Made by a program: the position numbers and the translations under genes. Positions 24,555-33,699 of a stretch of 64,000 nt of DNA are shown piece by piece. The stretch lies in assembly GCA_045635085.1 (NCBI GenBank), contig JAZRBM010000008.1:1-64000 (forward strand). Direction: 5' to 3'. Source of the stretch: Congzhengia sp045635085. Lineage in GTDB: Bacteria; Bacillota; Clostridia; UBA1381; UBA9506. The stretch's first letter is position 1; the number at the start of each line of letters is the position of its first letter. Below the pieces are notes generated by a model. That model was not told the DNA's origin. It did no database searches and saw only the letters and a list, made by a program, of their open reading frames with translations.

Positions 24555-25031
24555 CTATTCAAATAACGAATCGTCATTTTCAATCCACTCAGAAACATCA
24601 ATTATGCGAAAATCTTCTTTTGTATCGCGGATTATAACCTCTTTGATGCCTGCGTTTATAATTGCCCGCTTACACATTGCGCAGCTGTTTGTTCCGGACA
24701 GAAGCTCTCCCGTTACGCCGTCATGACAGGCAAGATATAAAGTTGCACCGAGCATATCGCGACGGGATGCAGAAATTATGCAGTTTTGTTCTGCGTGAAC
24801 AGAACGACACAGCTCATATCTTTCGCCGCTGGGAATTTTTAATTCCTCTCGTATGCAGTGTCCTAAGTCAATGCAGTTTTTTCTGCCTCTGGGCGCACCG
24901 TTATAGCCCGTGGAGATGATTTCGTCGTTTTTTACGATAATTGCCCCATAACAACGGCGCAGACACGTGCTTCTTGCAAGTACCGATTCTGCAATATCCA
25001 AATAATAATTTATTTTATCGCGTCTTTCCAT
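24555..25031 (-). CDS. Deoxycytidylate deaminase, ComEB family
   Basis: 158 residues. It deaminates dCMP to dUMP for thymidylate synthesis. The zinc site is complete: HAEQNCI (about residue 79, His and catalytic Glu) and CAMCKRAI (PCxxC-type, here SCAMC). GYNGAPRG near residue 40 is the usual substrate loop. It is the last gene of the leftward run with rpiB, tsaB and tsaE; 2 bases separate it from rpiB. Confidence 0.93.
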   Translation of the reverse strand: MERRDKINYYLDIAESVLARSTCLRRCYGAIIVKNDEIISTGYNGAPRGRKNCIDLGHCIREELKIPSGERYELCRSVHAEQNCIISASRRDMLGATLYLACHDGVTGELLSGTNSCAMCKRAIINAGIKEVIIRDTKEDFRIIDVSEWIENDDSLFE

Positions 25032-25033
25032 AG

Positions 25034-25471
25034 TTAACCCTCAATCGCACTGATTTTATCAATTCTGTTTTGATGTCTTCCGCCTTCAAATTCAGCCTTT
25101 ATGTAAGCGTCTAAAATGTTTTTTGCAAGGTCAGGACCTGTAACTCTGCCGCCAAAAGCCAACATATTGGCGTTGTTATGTCGTTTTGTCATCTCGGCAG
25201 AATATTCGTTTGAAACAAGAGCACAACGAATACCCGAAACTTTATTTGCCGCCATCGAAATACCGATGCCTGTACCACAAACCAAAACACCCCATGCGCA
25301 TTCTCCGTTTGTTACCTTTTCGCACGCTTTTACTGCGATGTCAGGATAGTCAACAGAATTTGTATCATACGCCCCAACATCTATAACGTCAAAGCCTTTT
25401 TGCATGAGATGATTTTTTAAAACTTCTTTTAAATCGAAGCCGCCGTGATCTGAACCTACTACTATTTTCAT
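25034..25471 (-). CDS. rpiB: Ribose-5-phosphate isomerase B
   Basis: 145 residues. It interconverts ribose-5-phosphate and ribulose-5-phosphate. The start MKIVVGSDHGGFDLKEVLK, the catalytic Cys region GVLVCGTGIGISMAANKV (about residue 62) and the RHNNANMLAFGGRV stretch (about residue 97) are the RpiB/LacAB signatures. Full length. Adjacent to tsaB with no gap. Confidence 0.95.
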   Translation of the reverse strand: MKIVVGSDHGGFDLKEVLKNHLMQKGFDVIDVGAYDTNSVDYPDIAVKACEKVTNGECAWGVLVCGTGIGISMAANKVSGIRCALVSNEYSAEMTKRHNNANMLAFGGRVTGPDLAKNILDAYIKAEFEGGRHQNRIDKISAIEG

Positions 25472-26161
25472 TTATTTTGCCTCCTGTTTGTGTTTTTCAT
25501 CATATTCACGTTCTGCCTGTGATTTTCGCAAATATAGAGGTGCAATTATATTAGAGTCTCCCGTTTCATTCAAAAGCGCCTTTTTGTATCCGATTTCAGC
25601 AATTGCACCTGCTGAAATTACATTGTGGCGACCCGCGGCAAAGACTGCGCCTGGCACCTTTGACAATGCGTCTTTATTAATGAGAGCGCCATCTCCTACG
25701 AAAAGGCACGGCTTACCGTTTGCGTATGCTATAATATCTTCTATGGTCATAACCGCAGGGGACAGGATTTCCTCGCCGTTTTCATATGCTGCCACGTAGC
25801 ATTCGTTTTCGCGGGCAAAAACCAGGGCAATAACACATCCTCTAAAGCAGTTTACGTTGTTATAAAGCGCCTCGAGGCTCGTAACTGCAGCTGCGGATCT
25901 TTTAAGCGTGTCACAAAAGGCACGTATGGTAGATGCGCCAATCCTTACGCCGGTAAAAGAGCCGGGACCTATTCCGCAGGCAAACACGTCAATATCAGAA
26001 AGTGAAATCTCTAAATCTTTAAGCATTGCTTCAACCATAGGAAGCATTTTTACAGAATGGGTTTTCTTCTGATTTTGGGTATATTCACATAAAAGCACAC
26101 CGTCGCGCACAAGCGCTGCGGTTGCGGCATCTGATGTTGAATCTATGCCAAGAACTAACAT
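25472..26161 (-). CDS. tsaB: tRNA threonylcarbamoyladenosine biosynthesis protein TsaB
   Basis: 229 residues, ASKHA fold. It is the scaffold partner of TsaD in making t6A37 of ANN-decoding tRNAs. ILGIDSTSDAATAALV-like start (LVLGIDSTSDAATAAL), GIGPGSFTGVRIGASTIRAF and a degenerate C-terminal half are typical. tsaE is 9 bases upstream. tsaD is not in the window. Confidence 0.93.
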   Translation of the reverse strand: MLVLGIDSTSDAATAALVRDGVLLCEYTQNQKKTHSVKMLPMVEAMLKDLEISLSDIDVFACGIGPGSFTGVRIGASTIRAFCDTLKRSAAAVTSLEALYNNVNCFRGCVIALVFARENECYVAAYENGEEILSPAVMTIEDIIAYANGKPCLFVGDGALINKDALSKVPGAVFAAGRHNVISAGAIAEIGYKKALLNETGDSNIIAPLYLRKSQAEREYDEKHKQEAK

Positions 26162-26170
26162 ATCCTCACC

Positions 26171-26587
26171 TTAATTCTCAATAATAATCGTTCGCTCGGT
26201 AGGGGTGTTTTTTATAATTTTTATATTTATGCGCTTTTTGGGGAGCGAATTTGGGACATTTTCGGGCCATTCGATTATGCAAATACCACCTGATGACAGA
26301 TATTCATCAAAACCAATCTCAATAAGCTCGTCTTCGTCCTCTATGCGATACATATCGAAATGATAAACAGGAAAATCTTCTCCGTCGTATTCATTAACTA
26401 CAGTAAATGTCGGGCTGGTAGCGTTTTCATTCGTACCTAAAGCCCGACATAGACCATTCGTAAATACAGTTTTTCCCACGCCCATTTCTCCGTACAGGCA
26501 CAAAACTGCGCCGCACGTTAGCGTTTTTGCAAATTTTGCTGCAATTCTTTCAGTATCAGCAGCAGAGCAGGAAAGATATTTTGCCAT
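26171..26587 (-). CDS. tsaE: tRNA threonylcarbamoyladenosine biosynthesis ATPase TsaE
   Basis: 138 residues. P-loop GEMGVGKTVFTNGL (about residue 33), a TSPTFTVVNEY stretch and HFDMYRIEDEDELIEIGFDE are TsaE marks. It drives turnover of the TsaB-TsaD complex. The ATG overlaps the stop of the upstream membrane protein (TAATG at 26587). Confidence 0.95.
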   Translation of the reverse strand: MAKYLSCSAADTERIAAKFAKTLTCGAVLCLYGEMGVGKTVFTNGLCRALGTNENATSPTFTVVNEYDGEDFPVYHFDMYRIEDEDELIEIGFDEYLSSGGICIIEWPENVPNSLPKKRINIKIIKNTPTERTIIIEN

Positions 26588-27171
26588 TAAGCCGCAGGAT
26601 TCCCCGGAGTGATTATTGGCTTCGACGGAGTTGACGGAGCAGGTGGGGTCGAAGGCTTTTCTTCTACAGGTTTTTCAGGCTCTGTAGGTTTTTGAGATTC
26701 TGCGGGTTTTTGAGATTCTGCAGGCTTTTCGGGCTGTGCCGGTTTTTCTTCTTCTGGTTTTTCTTTGGAAGGAGGCTGCGTTAAATCCTCTTCCTTATAT
26801 TCTTCCATCTCCATATCATCATCCGATTCAGAAAGAGCTGGAACATCCTCGTCGTCTGCCTGTTCAGAATCATTATATGCAGGAGCGTCAACACCGTATT
26901 GTGGCTCCTGATTTCTGTCTAAAAATATTTCCGTAACCTTCATAGAAATAAAGAAAAGAGCAATTAAAACAAGTATTATCAAAGCAATTTTGCCGATTTT
27001 CACCCATAGATTTTTTCCTTGAGATGCATCTTCTGCCTCTTCGATGACTTCTTCGTCATAGGATTGTAAATCTTCATCAGCATCATAGTTTTCGTAACTT
27101 TCATACATTTCGGTAAGCTCTTCGTTGCTTTCAAGAAAATCACTGCTGTGTCGTCTACCGGTTCTTCGCAT
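26587..27171 (-). CDS. Single-helix membrane protein with acidic and Pro-rich parts, unknown
   Basis: 194 residues. An acidic N-terminal part (about 1-50), one membrane helix (about 57-77) and a long outside tail rich in Glu, Pro and Lys with repeated PEKPAESQKP units (about 140-194). Low-complexity tails like this are often linkers through the wall. I recognise no domain. It heads the tsaE-tsaB-rpiB-deaminase run and overlaps tsaE by one base. Confidence 0.7.
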   Translation of the reverse strand: MRRTGRRHSSDFLESNEELTEMYESYENYDADEDLQSYDEEVIEEAEDASQGKNLWVKIGKIALIILVLIALFFISMKVTEIFLDRNQEPQYGVDAPAYNDSEQADDEDVPALSESDDDMEMEEYKEEDLTQPPSKEKPEEEKPAQPEKPAESQKPAESQKPTEPEKPVEEKPSTPPAPSTPSKPIITPGNPAA

Positions 27172-27255
27172 AGAAATATCCTCCTTGTCTTTTTAAAATT
27201 ACACTCTTTATATTTATTGTAACATAGTTTTTTTGCCTTGTAAAGCAAAATTTAA

Positions 27256-29073
27256 TCAATTGATTATTGCCTTTACGTAACTTGCCTGACGCTTTATTGT
27301 TTTTCCTTCTTTTATGTAAAGCGTACCTGTGCCACTTTCGGGCTTGTAATTTTTAATATAGGAAACTGCGTTGTATTTTCTTACTTTAAAATCGTGAACT
27401 TTTGTATCTATAAGGGATGTTTTGCCGTTTCGTACAGAGTACAGATTTCCTCTTTGCTTAACATGGTCATAGTCATCATAATAAAAGAGAGTGCCGTCAA
27501 CAAAGAAAAAGCTGCGACAAGAGTTTTCCGATAGCTTTTGCAGCTGTTCTTCAAAGAAAAGACTTATCTCGTTGTGCGTAAATACTATAACTGCAGAAGA
27601 ATCGCTTCCGTCTAGTGCAAAATCAGTTACATCAGTAGCAATTATGAGCTCATTTTTTAAAGATGTCGCTCCGATTTCGTATCGCTTTAAGACATTTTTC
27701 CCTAAATCTATATCGTTTGCCACACAGTATAAGTATTTACCATCTAAGGAGATTTCTTTTTGCATTTCCAAAACGTCTTCAAAGGCTAAATATGGATTTT
27801 TTCTTTCCTTTACGATATACATATCAACGTCAGGGGCTTGTTGTAAAAGTCTGTCTTTATGTGAGATAGCCTCTTCCAGAGTTTCTATTTCGCTAAGATT
27901 TGGCGCATCCTCTGAAAGAAAATCGTATTTTTTATAAAGCATTATATTCTTGCAGCTATTATGCGAAAGATAGGGAGTCTGAAGATTTGTGTCAACGCGC
28001 ACTTTTCTTTTGTCCGAGAACATATATAAAGAAATCCCTTCTGTCATAACAGGCTCTTCCTTAAAAGTGCGCCTTATATCATCGCGCATCAGCTTTTTGT
28101 CATATTCTTTGTTTGCGGCTAAAAAGGCCTCTTCGTCAAAAAAGCTCAGCCCGCCTACATCATTTATATAATCTGCTCCGTCAGGGAGAGTGAGCACCTC
28201 GTCTGTTTTAAGAGCATCATCTGTAAAAAAGTCGCCCAATGGCATTTCATACATTTCGCTTGTTGTGTAATAAACGGTGCCGCCCAAAACTATTGCATCA
28301 AGCACGTCCTCGCATATCAGCTCGCGCGCGCTTTTCTGGCCTTTAAAATAAAGGGCAGAGTCTTTTATATAATATATGTTTAAATAGTCATTTTTCTTTG
28401 AGACAATCTTTGTTATGTTGTCATCTATAAGCTCGGGCTCTGACTTTTTCTCAATAGAGTAAAGATAGAGCGCACGCTCGCTATCGTCAAAAAATGTGAT
28501 TACCCGCTCGTCGTCGCTCAGGTAATAGTCTGCGGCATTGTCTGCTATGGTATATTTTTCCTTTAAATTAAAAAGGAAAAGCTCTGTTTCCTTTTTATAA
28601 ATTACAAATTTTCCGTCAGAATCAACCTTAAAATCTGAAACGCCTTTATCAATTATGGTAACATCCCTGATGCCAAGGTCGTAATAGCAAAGGTTGTTTT
28701 TTTCGTTTTCCTCACTTGAGGAGATGAAAAACACGCTCTTTCCGTAAGAGGCAGAGGTTATGCCGGTGTTGTCTTCTTCCTCGCTTACTGTGTAGGTTTT
28801 TCCGCTTTGTGTTTTTAGGATAATCCCCGAGGAGGTGTTGTAAACGAGAGGCTGATTTGTTCTGTCATACGTGATTTCAGGCAAAAAACGGTCTACGGCA
28901 TTAGCGTAATATTTATATCCAACGATACAAATTACCACAACCGAGACTATATAAAACAAAAGCTTCAATGTGCTAAAATGCTGTTTTTTTGTGCAGTCTT
29001 TTGGTATGCCGAAATTTTCGTTGCCGTAAATTTCGACCTCTTCTTGCTCTGACCTTTTAAGCTTTATTGCCAT
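27256..29073 (-). CDS. Membrane-anchored protein with beta-propeller-like repeats, unknown
   Basis: About 605 residues from the ATG at 29073 (AGGAGGTG 6 bases upstream). A short acidic cytosolic start, one membrane helix (about 35-55), then a long outside region of repeated blocks with YY and D-G-KF/YLY patterns such as SDGKFVIYKKETELFLFN and LDGKYLYCVAND. These look like DUF5050/TolB-type propeller blades. Function is unknown. It lies between the FAD protein and the Pro-rich protein, in the same direction. Confidence 0.65.
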   Translation of the reverse strand: MAIKLKRSEQEEVEIYGNENFGIPKDCTKKQHFSTLKLLFYIVSVVVICIVGYKYYANAVDRFLPEITYDRTNQPLVYNTSSGIILKTQSGKTYTVSEEEDNTGITSASYGKSVFFISSSEENEKNNLCYYDLGIRDVTIIDKGVSDFKVDSDGKFVIYKKETELFLFNLKEKYTIADNAADYYLSDDERVITFFDDSERALYLYSIEKKSEPELIDDNITKIVSKKNDYLNIYYIKDSALYFKGQKSARELICEDVLDAIVLGGTVYYTTSEMYEMPLGDFFTDDALKTDEVLTLPDGADYINDVGGLSFFDEEAFLAANKEYDKKLMRDDIRRTFKEEPVMTEGISLYMFSDKRKVRVDTNLQTPYLSHNSCKNIMLYKKYDFLSEDAPNLSEIETLEEAISHKDRLLQQAPDVDMYIVKERKNPYLAFEDVLEMQKEISLDGKYLYCVANDIDLGKNVLKRYEIGATSLKNELIIATDVTDFALDGSDSSAVIVFTHNEISLFFEEQLQKLSENSCRSFFFVDGTLFYYDDYDHVKQRGNLYSVRNGKTSLIDTKVHDFKVRKYNAVSYIKNYKPESGTGTLYIKEGKTIKRQASYVKAIIN

Positions 29074-29145
29074 AAAATCACCTCCTGATAACAAACTAAT
29101 TATATGCTTTAAATTAAAAAAAGTCAAATAAGTCAAATAATGACC

Positions 29146-30717
29146 TTATGCTTTGTAGCGTTCCATTATTTTTATCGCGCATTTTATACCGTCTACCGCT
29201 GCACTCATTATGCCACCTGCATATCCGGCGCCTTCTCCTGCAGGCATAATTCCGCTGTGTGATACGCTCATTAAGTCATCGCTTCGCAAAATCCTAAGGG
29301 GCGCAGACGTTCGTGTTTCAACGCCGGTTAAAATTACATCTTTTTTTGCAAAGCCTTTTATTTTTTTGTCAAATTCACTAAAGCTTTGCTTCATAAAATT
29401 ATTAAACGAAGGCGTAAACAGTTCATTTAAATCCGCCATTTCATAGCCGCGCGTGACGCTCGGCAAAATGGAGCCGGGCTTTTTGCTTTTCTTTCTGTCT
29501 ATATAATCTCCCAGTGTTTGTACAGGAGAACTGTAGCTGCCGCCTCCTAAAACAAATGCTCTCTTTTCTAAATCGCGCTGAAAATTAACCGCAGCCATCG
29601 GATTTTTGCCAAAATCCTTTTCCCCGACATTTATACATATAGCGCTATTTGAATTTATGTTATCTCTGGCGCGATTACTCATTCCGTTTACGACAACCAT
29701 ATTTTCTTCTGATGATGCAGAAACAACAGTGCCGCCGGGACACATACAAAAGCTGTAGCAACCGGTATCGTTTGCTCTGTGCCAGAGTTTGTAGCTGGCA
29801 GCACCTAAAAGTTCATGCCCTGCAAAATCGCCATAGAGAGCTTCGTCAATATCGCGCCTTAAATGCTCACAACGAACGCCGACAGAGAATGTTTTTGCTA
29901 TCATGTTAACTCCGTGCCTGTAGAGCATCTCATACGTGTCGCGGGCGCTATGACCGATTGCAAATACAGCAACATCGCAAGGGATGTGTGTTCCGTCTGA
30001 TATTTTTAAAGAGCAGAGCTTTTCGTTTTTTACATTTATATCCGTAACTGTTTTATTAAAATAGACACTTGCTCCAAGGGAAATTATTTCTTCTCTTATT
30101 GATTTTACCACGTTTTTTAGTATATCTGTCCCTATGTGCGGAAGAGATGAATACCTTATGTCTTCAGGTGCACCGTGGCGGACAAAAGTTTCTAAAATGC
30201 TTTCGATTAACGCATCTCCAGTTCTGCAGGTAAGCTTTCCATCTGAAAATGTCCCTGCACCGCCCTCGCCAAACTGAACGTTTGTGTCAGTATCAAGAGC
30301 ACCGCCTAACCAGAAATCATTGACTTTTGCACTTCTTGTGTCAACGTCTGCGCCACGCTCGAAGACTATCGGATTATAGCCGTATTTTGCTAAGGTTAGC
30401 GCACAAAACATACCACAAGGACCAAAACCAACTATAACGGGGCGGTTTTGAAGAGGTGATGAGCCAAACATTATCGGCTCTTCTTCTTTTATCAAAAATT
30501 CTTTTACATATTCGCTTTCTCTTGCTTTTTTATCGGTTTCTATTAAGATTGAATATATAAAAGATACTTGTTTTTTTCTTGCATCTATTGATTTTTTGAG
30601 AATTTTAGAAGAGGTTATATCGCAAAGGGATATTCCCATTTTCTTTGCACATGCAGTAAAAACTTCGCTCGCAGGCGAAGCTATGGGCATTTTTAAATTA
30701 GTTACTTTATAGAACAT
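29146..30717 (-). CDS. FAD-dependent oxidoreductase of the COG2509 type
   Basis: About 523 residues from the ATG at 30717. An N-terminal domain of about 90 residues (helices with many Lys) precedes the dinucleotide-binding site VIVGFGPCGMFCAL (about 92-105) and FERGADVD. A GGAGTFSDGKLTCR stretch (about 157) and a C-terminal GEGAGYAGGIMSAAVDG (FAD closure) are visible. The family is annotated as uncharacterised FAD-dependent dehydrogenase; its substrate is unknown. It starts 7 bases after hemW. Confidence 0.85.
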   Translation of the reverse strand: MFYKVTNLKMPIASPASEVFTACAKKMGISLCDITSSKILKKSIDARKKQVSFIYSILIETDKKARESEYVKEFLIKEEEPIMFGSSPLQNRPVIVGFGPCGMFCALTLAKYGYNPIVFERGADVDTRSAKVNDFWLGGALDTDTNVQFGEGGAGTFSDGKLTCRTGDALIESILETFVRHGAPEDIRYSSLPHIGTDILKNVVKSIREEIISLGASVYFNKTVTDINVKNEKLCSLKISDGTHIPCDVAVFAIGHSARDTYEMLYRHGVNMIAKTFSVGVRCEHLRRDIDEALYGDFAGHELLGAASYKLWHRANDTGCYSFCMCPGGTVVSASSEENMVVVNGMSNRARDNINSNSAICINVGEKDFGKNPMAAVNFQRDLEKRAFVLGGGSYSSPVQTLGDYIDRKKSKKPGSILPSVTRGYEMADLNELFTPSFNNFMKQSFSEFDKKIKGFAKKDVILTGVETRTSAPLRILRSDDLMSVSHSGIMPAGEGAGYAGGIMSAAVDGIKCAIKIMERYKA

Positions 30718-30724
30718 ACATACC

Positions 30725-31828
30725 TCACACAAACTCACACAAAACTGTGTTTGAAAGCCGCATACCGCGATTAGTAAATTTCAAAAAACCTTTTTCGTGA
30801 GTCAAAAGTCCTAATTTTATATATTTATCAATTACGTCTCCATAGATTTCGTAAGCAGAGTTTATAAACCTGCATTCAAACTCTTCAAGATCTATGCCTT
30901 GCGTTTTTCGAAGACCCAAAAACATAAATTCTGACATTTTGTCTTTTAGTGTAAGCTCTGTTTCGTTGAGGCGAGCGGTGGGGCGCTCTATATATTCGTC
31001 TATTGTTTCATAGTTTGAAAATCGCTTGCCACGAAAATATGAGTGCGCTGCAGCGCCGCAGCCTATATACTCTTCGCAGTCCCAGTATTTTATATTATGA
31101 CGTGATTCAAAGCCTTTTTTTGCATAGTTTGATACCTCGTATTGATAAAATCCCGATAAAGACAAAACCTCGTTGGTTAAATCATACATCGCCACCTCTT
31201 CATTTTCTCTGGGAAGTCTTACCTCCCAGTCCTTAACCTTTTGATGAAGGGGCGTGCCCTCTTCTAAAATAAGGCTGTAGGCAGAAATGTGATCTACTCC
31301 AGATGTTACGGCTTTAATCAAAGAATTTCTGTAGCTATTAAGTGTTTGTCCGGGGAGTCCGAACATAAGGTCTATGCTTATGTTCTTAAAACCTGCAAAT
31401 TTTGCATCGAGTATGCAGTTTGAAGCATCTTCTGATGAGTGGATTCTGCCGATTTTTAAAAGCTCTTCATCGTTAAATGACTGAACACCTATGCTCAGTC
31501 TGTTTACACCAGCATTTTTTATTGCCTTTAGCTTTTTCATATCTGCAGTTTTTGGGTTTACTTCCATTGTGATTTCTGCTGTTTGGGTTACGTCAAAATA
31601 TTCAAAAATCTTGTCCATTAAAAACACGAGTCCGTCAGTTGATAACGACGAGGGCGTACCTCCGCCGATGTATACTGTATCGACCTGTTTGTCTTCATAC
31701 ATTTTAAACTCTTCTACAAGTGCCGCTAAATACTCATTTTCCTTATCATAGCAGTCAGTGTAAGAGATAAAATCACAATATTCACATTTTTTTATACAAA
31801 ATGGTATGTGGACATAAAGACCGCGCAT
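30725..31828 (-). CDS. hemW: Radical SAM heme chaperone HemW
   Basis: About 367 residues from the ATG at 31828. GLYVHIPFCIKKCEYCDFIS has the CxxxCxxC cluster, with the extra Cys typical of HemW; VYIGGGTPS and IGVQSFND are family marks. HemW is often misnamed oxygen-independent coproporphyrinogen oxidase; the shorter length and the lepA neighbour favour HemW. The longer frame to 31852 overlaps lepA. AGGAG is 10 bases upstream of the chosen ATG. Confidence 0.92.
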   Translation of the reverse strand: MRGLYVHIPFCIKKCEYCDFISYTDCYDKENEYLAALVEEFKMYEDKQVDTVYIGGGTPSSLSTDGLVFLMDKIFEYFDVTQTAEITMEVNPKTADMKKLKAIKNAGVNRLSIGVQSFNDEELLKIGRIHSSEDASNCILDAKFAGFKNISIDLMFGLPGQTLNSYRNSLIKAVTSGVDHISAYSLILEEGTPLHQKVKDWEVRLPRENEEVAMYDLTNEVLSLSGFYQYEVSNYAKKGFESRHNIKYWDCEEYIGCGAAAHSYFRGKRFSNYETIDEYIERPTARLNETELTLKDKMSEFMFLGLRKTQGIDLEEFECRFINSAYEIYGDVIDKYIKLGLLTHEKGFLKFTNRGMRLSNTVLCEFV

Positions 31829-31841
31829 TTTTTTGACACTC

Positions 31842-33644
31842 CTATTCGTCAAGCTTTAGTACAGACATAAACGCTTCCTGTGGGACTTCAACCGAGCCGA
31901 CCTGTCTCATTCTCTTTTTGCCTTCTTTTTGCTTTTCGAGCAGCTTTTTCTTACGGGTTATATCGCCGCCGTAGCACTTGGCTAAAACGTCTTTTCGCAT
32001 AGCTTTTACTGTTTCACGGGCTATGACCTTTGTGCCGATTGCTGCTTGTATTGGTATTTCAAAAAGCTGCCGCGGGATACTTTCCTTTAGCTTTTCTGCA
32101 ATTTTTCTGCCGCGGGTGTATGCCTTGGTTGAGTGAACTATAAAGGAGAGTGCATCGACCATTTCTCCGTTTAATAAGATGTCGAGCTTTACGAGTTCTG
32201 ACTTTTTATAGCCCGACAGCTCATAGTCAAATGAGGCATAACCCTTTGATTTTGATTTTAATGAGTCAAAAAAGTCATATATAATTTCATTAAGCGGCAG
32301 CTCATAATGAAGCTGTGCACGTGATGAATCGATATAGGTTGTGTTTTTATAAACGCCGCGGCGCTCCTGACAAAGCTCCATAATGTTTCCGATAAATTCC
32401 GTAGGACACATAATGTCAGCGTTTACCATAGGCTCTTCCATATAGTCGATTTCGCTTCCGCCGGGCAGGTTAGAGGGGTTTGAAATCTCGACTAGCTCAC
32501 CGTTTGTTTTCATAACCTTATATATAACGCCAGGGGCGGTTGTAACCAGGTCTAAATTATATTCCCGCTCGAGGCGCTCCTGTATGATTTCCATATGCAA
32601 AAGACCTAAAAATCCACAGCGAAAACCAAAACCCAGTGCCACAGAGGTTTCCGGCTCGTAAGAAAGTGAGGCATCGTTTAGCTGAAGCTTGGCTAAAGCG
32701 TCTCGCAGGTCTTCGTATTTTGCTCCGTCTGCAGGGTAGATACCGCAATAAACCATAGGATTTACCTGTTTATAGCCTGGAAGAGCGTCCTGGGCTTTTT
32801 TGTTTGCAAGAGTTATGGTATCGCCGACGCGTGTGTCTGATACACTCTTGATTGCAGCGGTCAAATACCCAACCTCGCCTGCAGATACTGAGTCGCTTTT
32901 TAAGAAACCGTTGGGGTTTAAATATCCAACTTCTACGACATCAAATTCTGCGCCTGTTGCCATTAAGTGAATTTTATCCCCTGTGCGCACTTTACCGTCA
33001 AACACACGAAAATATATGATAACGCCCTTATAAGCATCATAAACACTGTCAAAGATAAGAGCCTTAAGAGGTGCAGATTCGTCGCCTTTTGGCTCAGGAA
33101 TAATTTTTACAATCTGCTCTAGGACCGATTCTATGTTTATCCCGTTTTTTGCAGAGATTTTAGGAGCATCCTCTGCCGGTATACCTATTACGTTTTCAAT
33201 TTCTTCAATTACCCTTTCAGGGTGTGCAGCAGGTAAATCAATTTTATTAATCACCGGCATAATCTCTAAGTTGTGGTCAAGTGCTAAGTATGTGTTGGCA
33301 AGAGTCTGTGCCTCAATTCCTTGCGATGCATCAACTACTAATATAGCGCCTTCGCACGCGGCAAGACTTCTTGAAACCTCATAATTAAAGTCAACGTGCC
33401 CCGGTGTATCAATCAGGTTGAGTACATAGGTGTTGCCGTCTTCTGCCTTATGCAAAAGCCTTACAGCACGTGCCTTGATTGTGATACCGCGCTCACGCTC
33501 AAGGTCCATATTATCTAAAACCTGACTTTCCATTTCGCGCTCGGTCATTGTGCCTGTCTTTTCCAAAAGACGGTCAGCAAGTGTAGATTTACCGTGGTCT
33601 ATATGGGCAATAATTGAAAAATTTCTGATATATTTTTTGTCCAT
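31842..33644 (-). CDS. lepA: Elongation factor 4 (LepA)
   Basis: 600 residues, full length. It is a ribosome-bound translational GTPase. G1 AHIDHGKSTL, G3 DTPGH, G4 NKID, and the LepA-specific C-terminal domain with a basic end (TRKKKLLEKQKEGKKRMRQ) are visible. GGAG lies 8 bases before the ATG. It precedes hemW, an order common in Firmicutes. Confidence 0.98.
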   Translation of the reverse strand: MDKKYIRNFSIIAHIDHGKSTLADRLLEKTGTMTEREMESQVLDNMDLERERGITIKARAVRLLHKAEDGNTYVLNLIDTPGHVDFNYEVSRSLAACEGAILVVDASQGIEAQTLANTYLALDHNLEIMPVINKIDLPAAHPERVIEEIENVIGIPAEDAPKISAKNGINIESVLEQIVKIIPEPKGDESAPLKALIFDSVYDAYKGVIIYFRVFDGKVRTGDKIHLMATGAEFDVVEVGYLNPNGFLKSDSVSAGEVGYLTAAIKSVSDTRVGDTITLANKKAQDALPGYKQVNPMVYCGIYPADGAKYEDLRDALAKLQLNDASLSYEPETSVALGFGFRCGFLGLLHMEIIQERLEREYNLDLVTTAPGVIYKVMKTNGELVEISNPSNLPGGSEIDYMEEPMVNADIMCPTEFIGNIMELCQERRGVYKNTTYIDSSRAQLHYELPLNEIIYDFFDSLKSKSKGYASFDYELSGYKKSELVKLDILLNGEMVDALSFIVHSTKAYTRGRKIAEKLKESIPRQLFEIPIQAAIGTKVIARETVKAMRKDVLAKCYGGDITRKKKLLEKQKEGKKRMRQVGSVEVPQEAFMSVLKLDE

Positions 33645-33662
33645 TTACATTTCTCCATTGGG

Positions 33663-33690
33663 AAAAGGCTTAACTTTTGTTAAGCCTTTT
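33663..33690 (-). terminator. Hairpin between leuS and lepA
   Basis: AAAAGGCTTAAC pairs perfectly with GTTAAGCCTTTT. The T run on the minus side is only four bases, so termination may be partial and read-through to lepA is possible. Confidence 0.6.
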
Positions 33691-33699
33691 TGATTTAGT

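Noticed and set aside
26640..26760. Short repeats in the Pro/Glu/Lys tail as a CRISPR-like array
   Set aside because: The repeats are in frame and encode a low-complexity PEKPAESQKP linker; there are no spacers. No CRISPR array was seen in the window.
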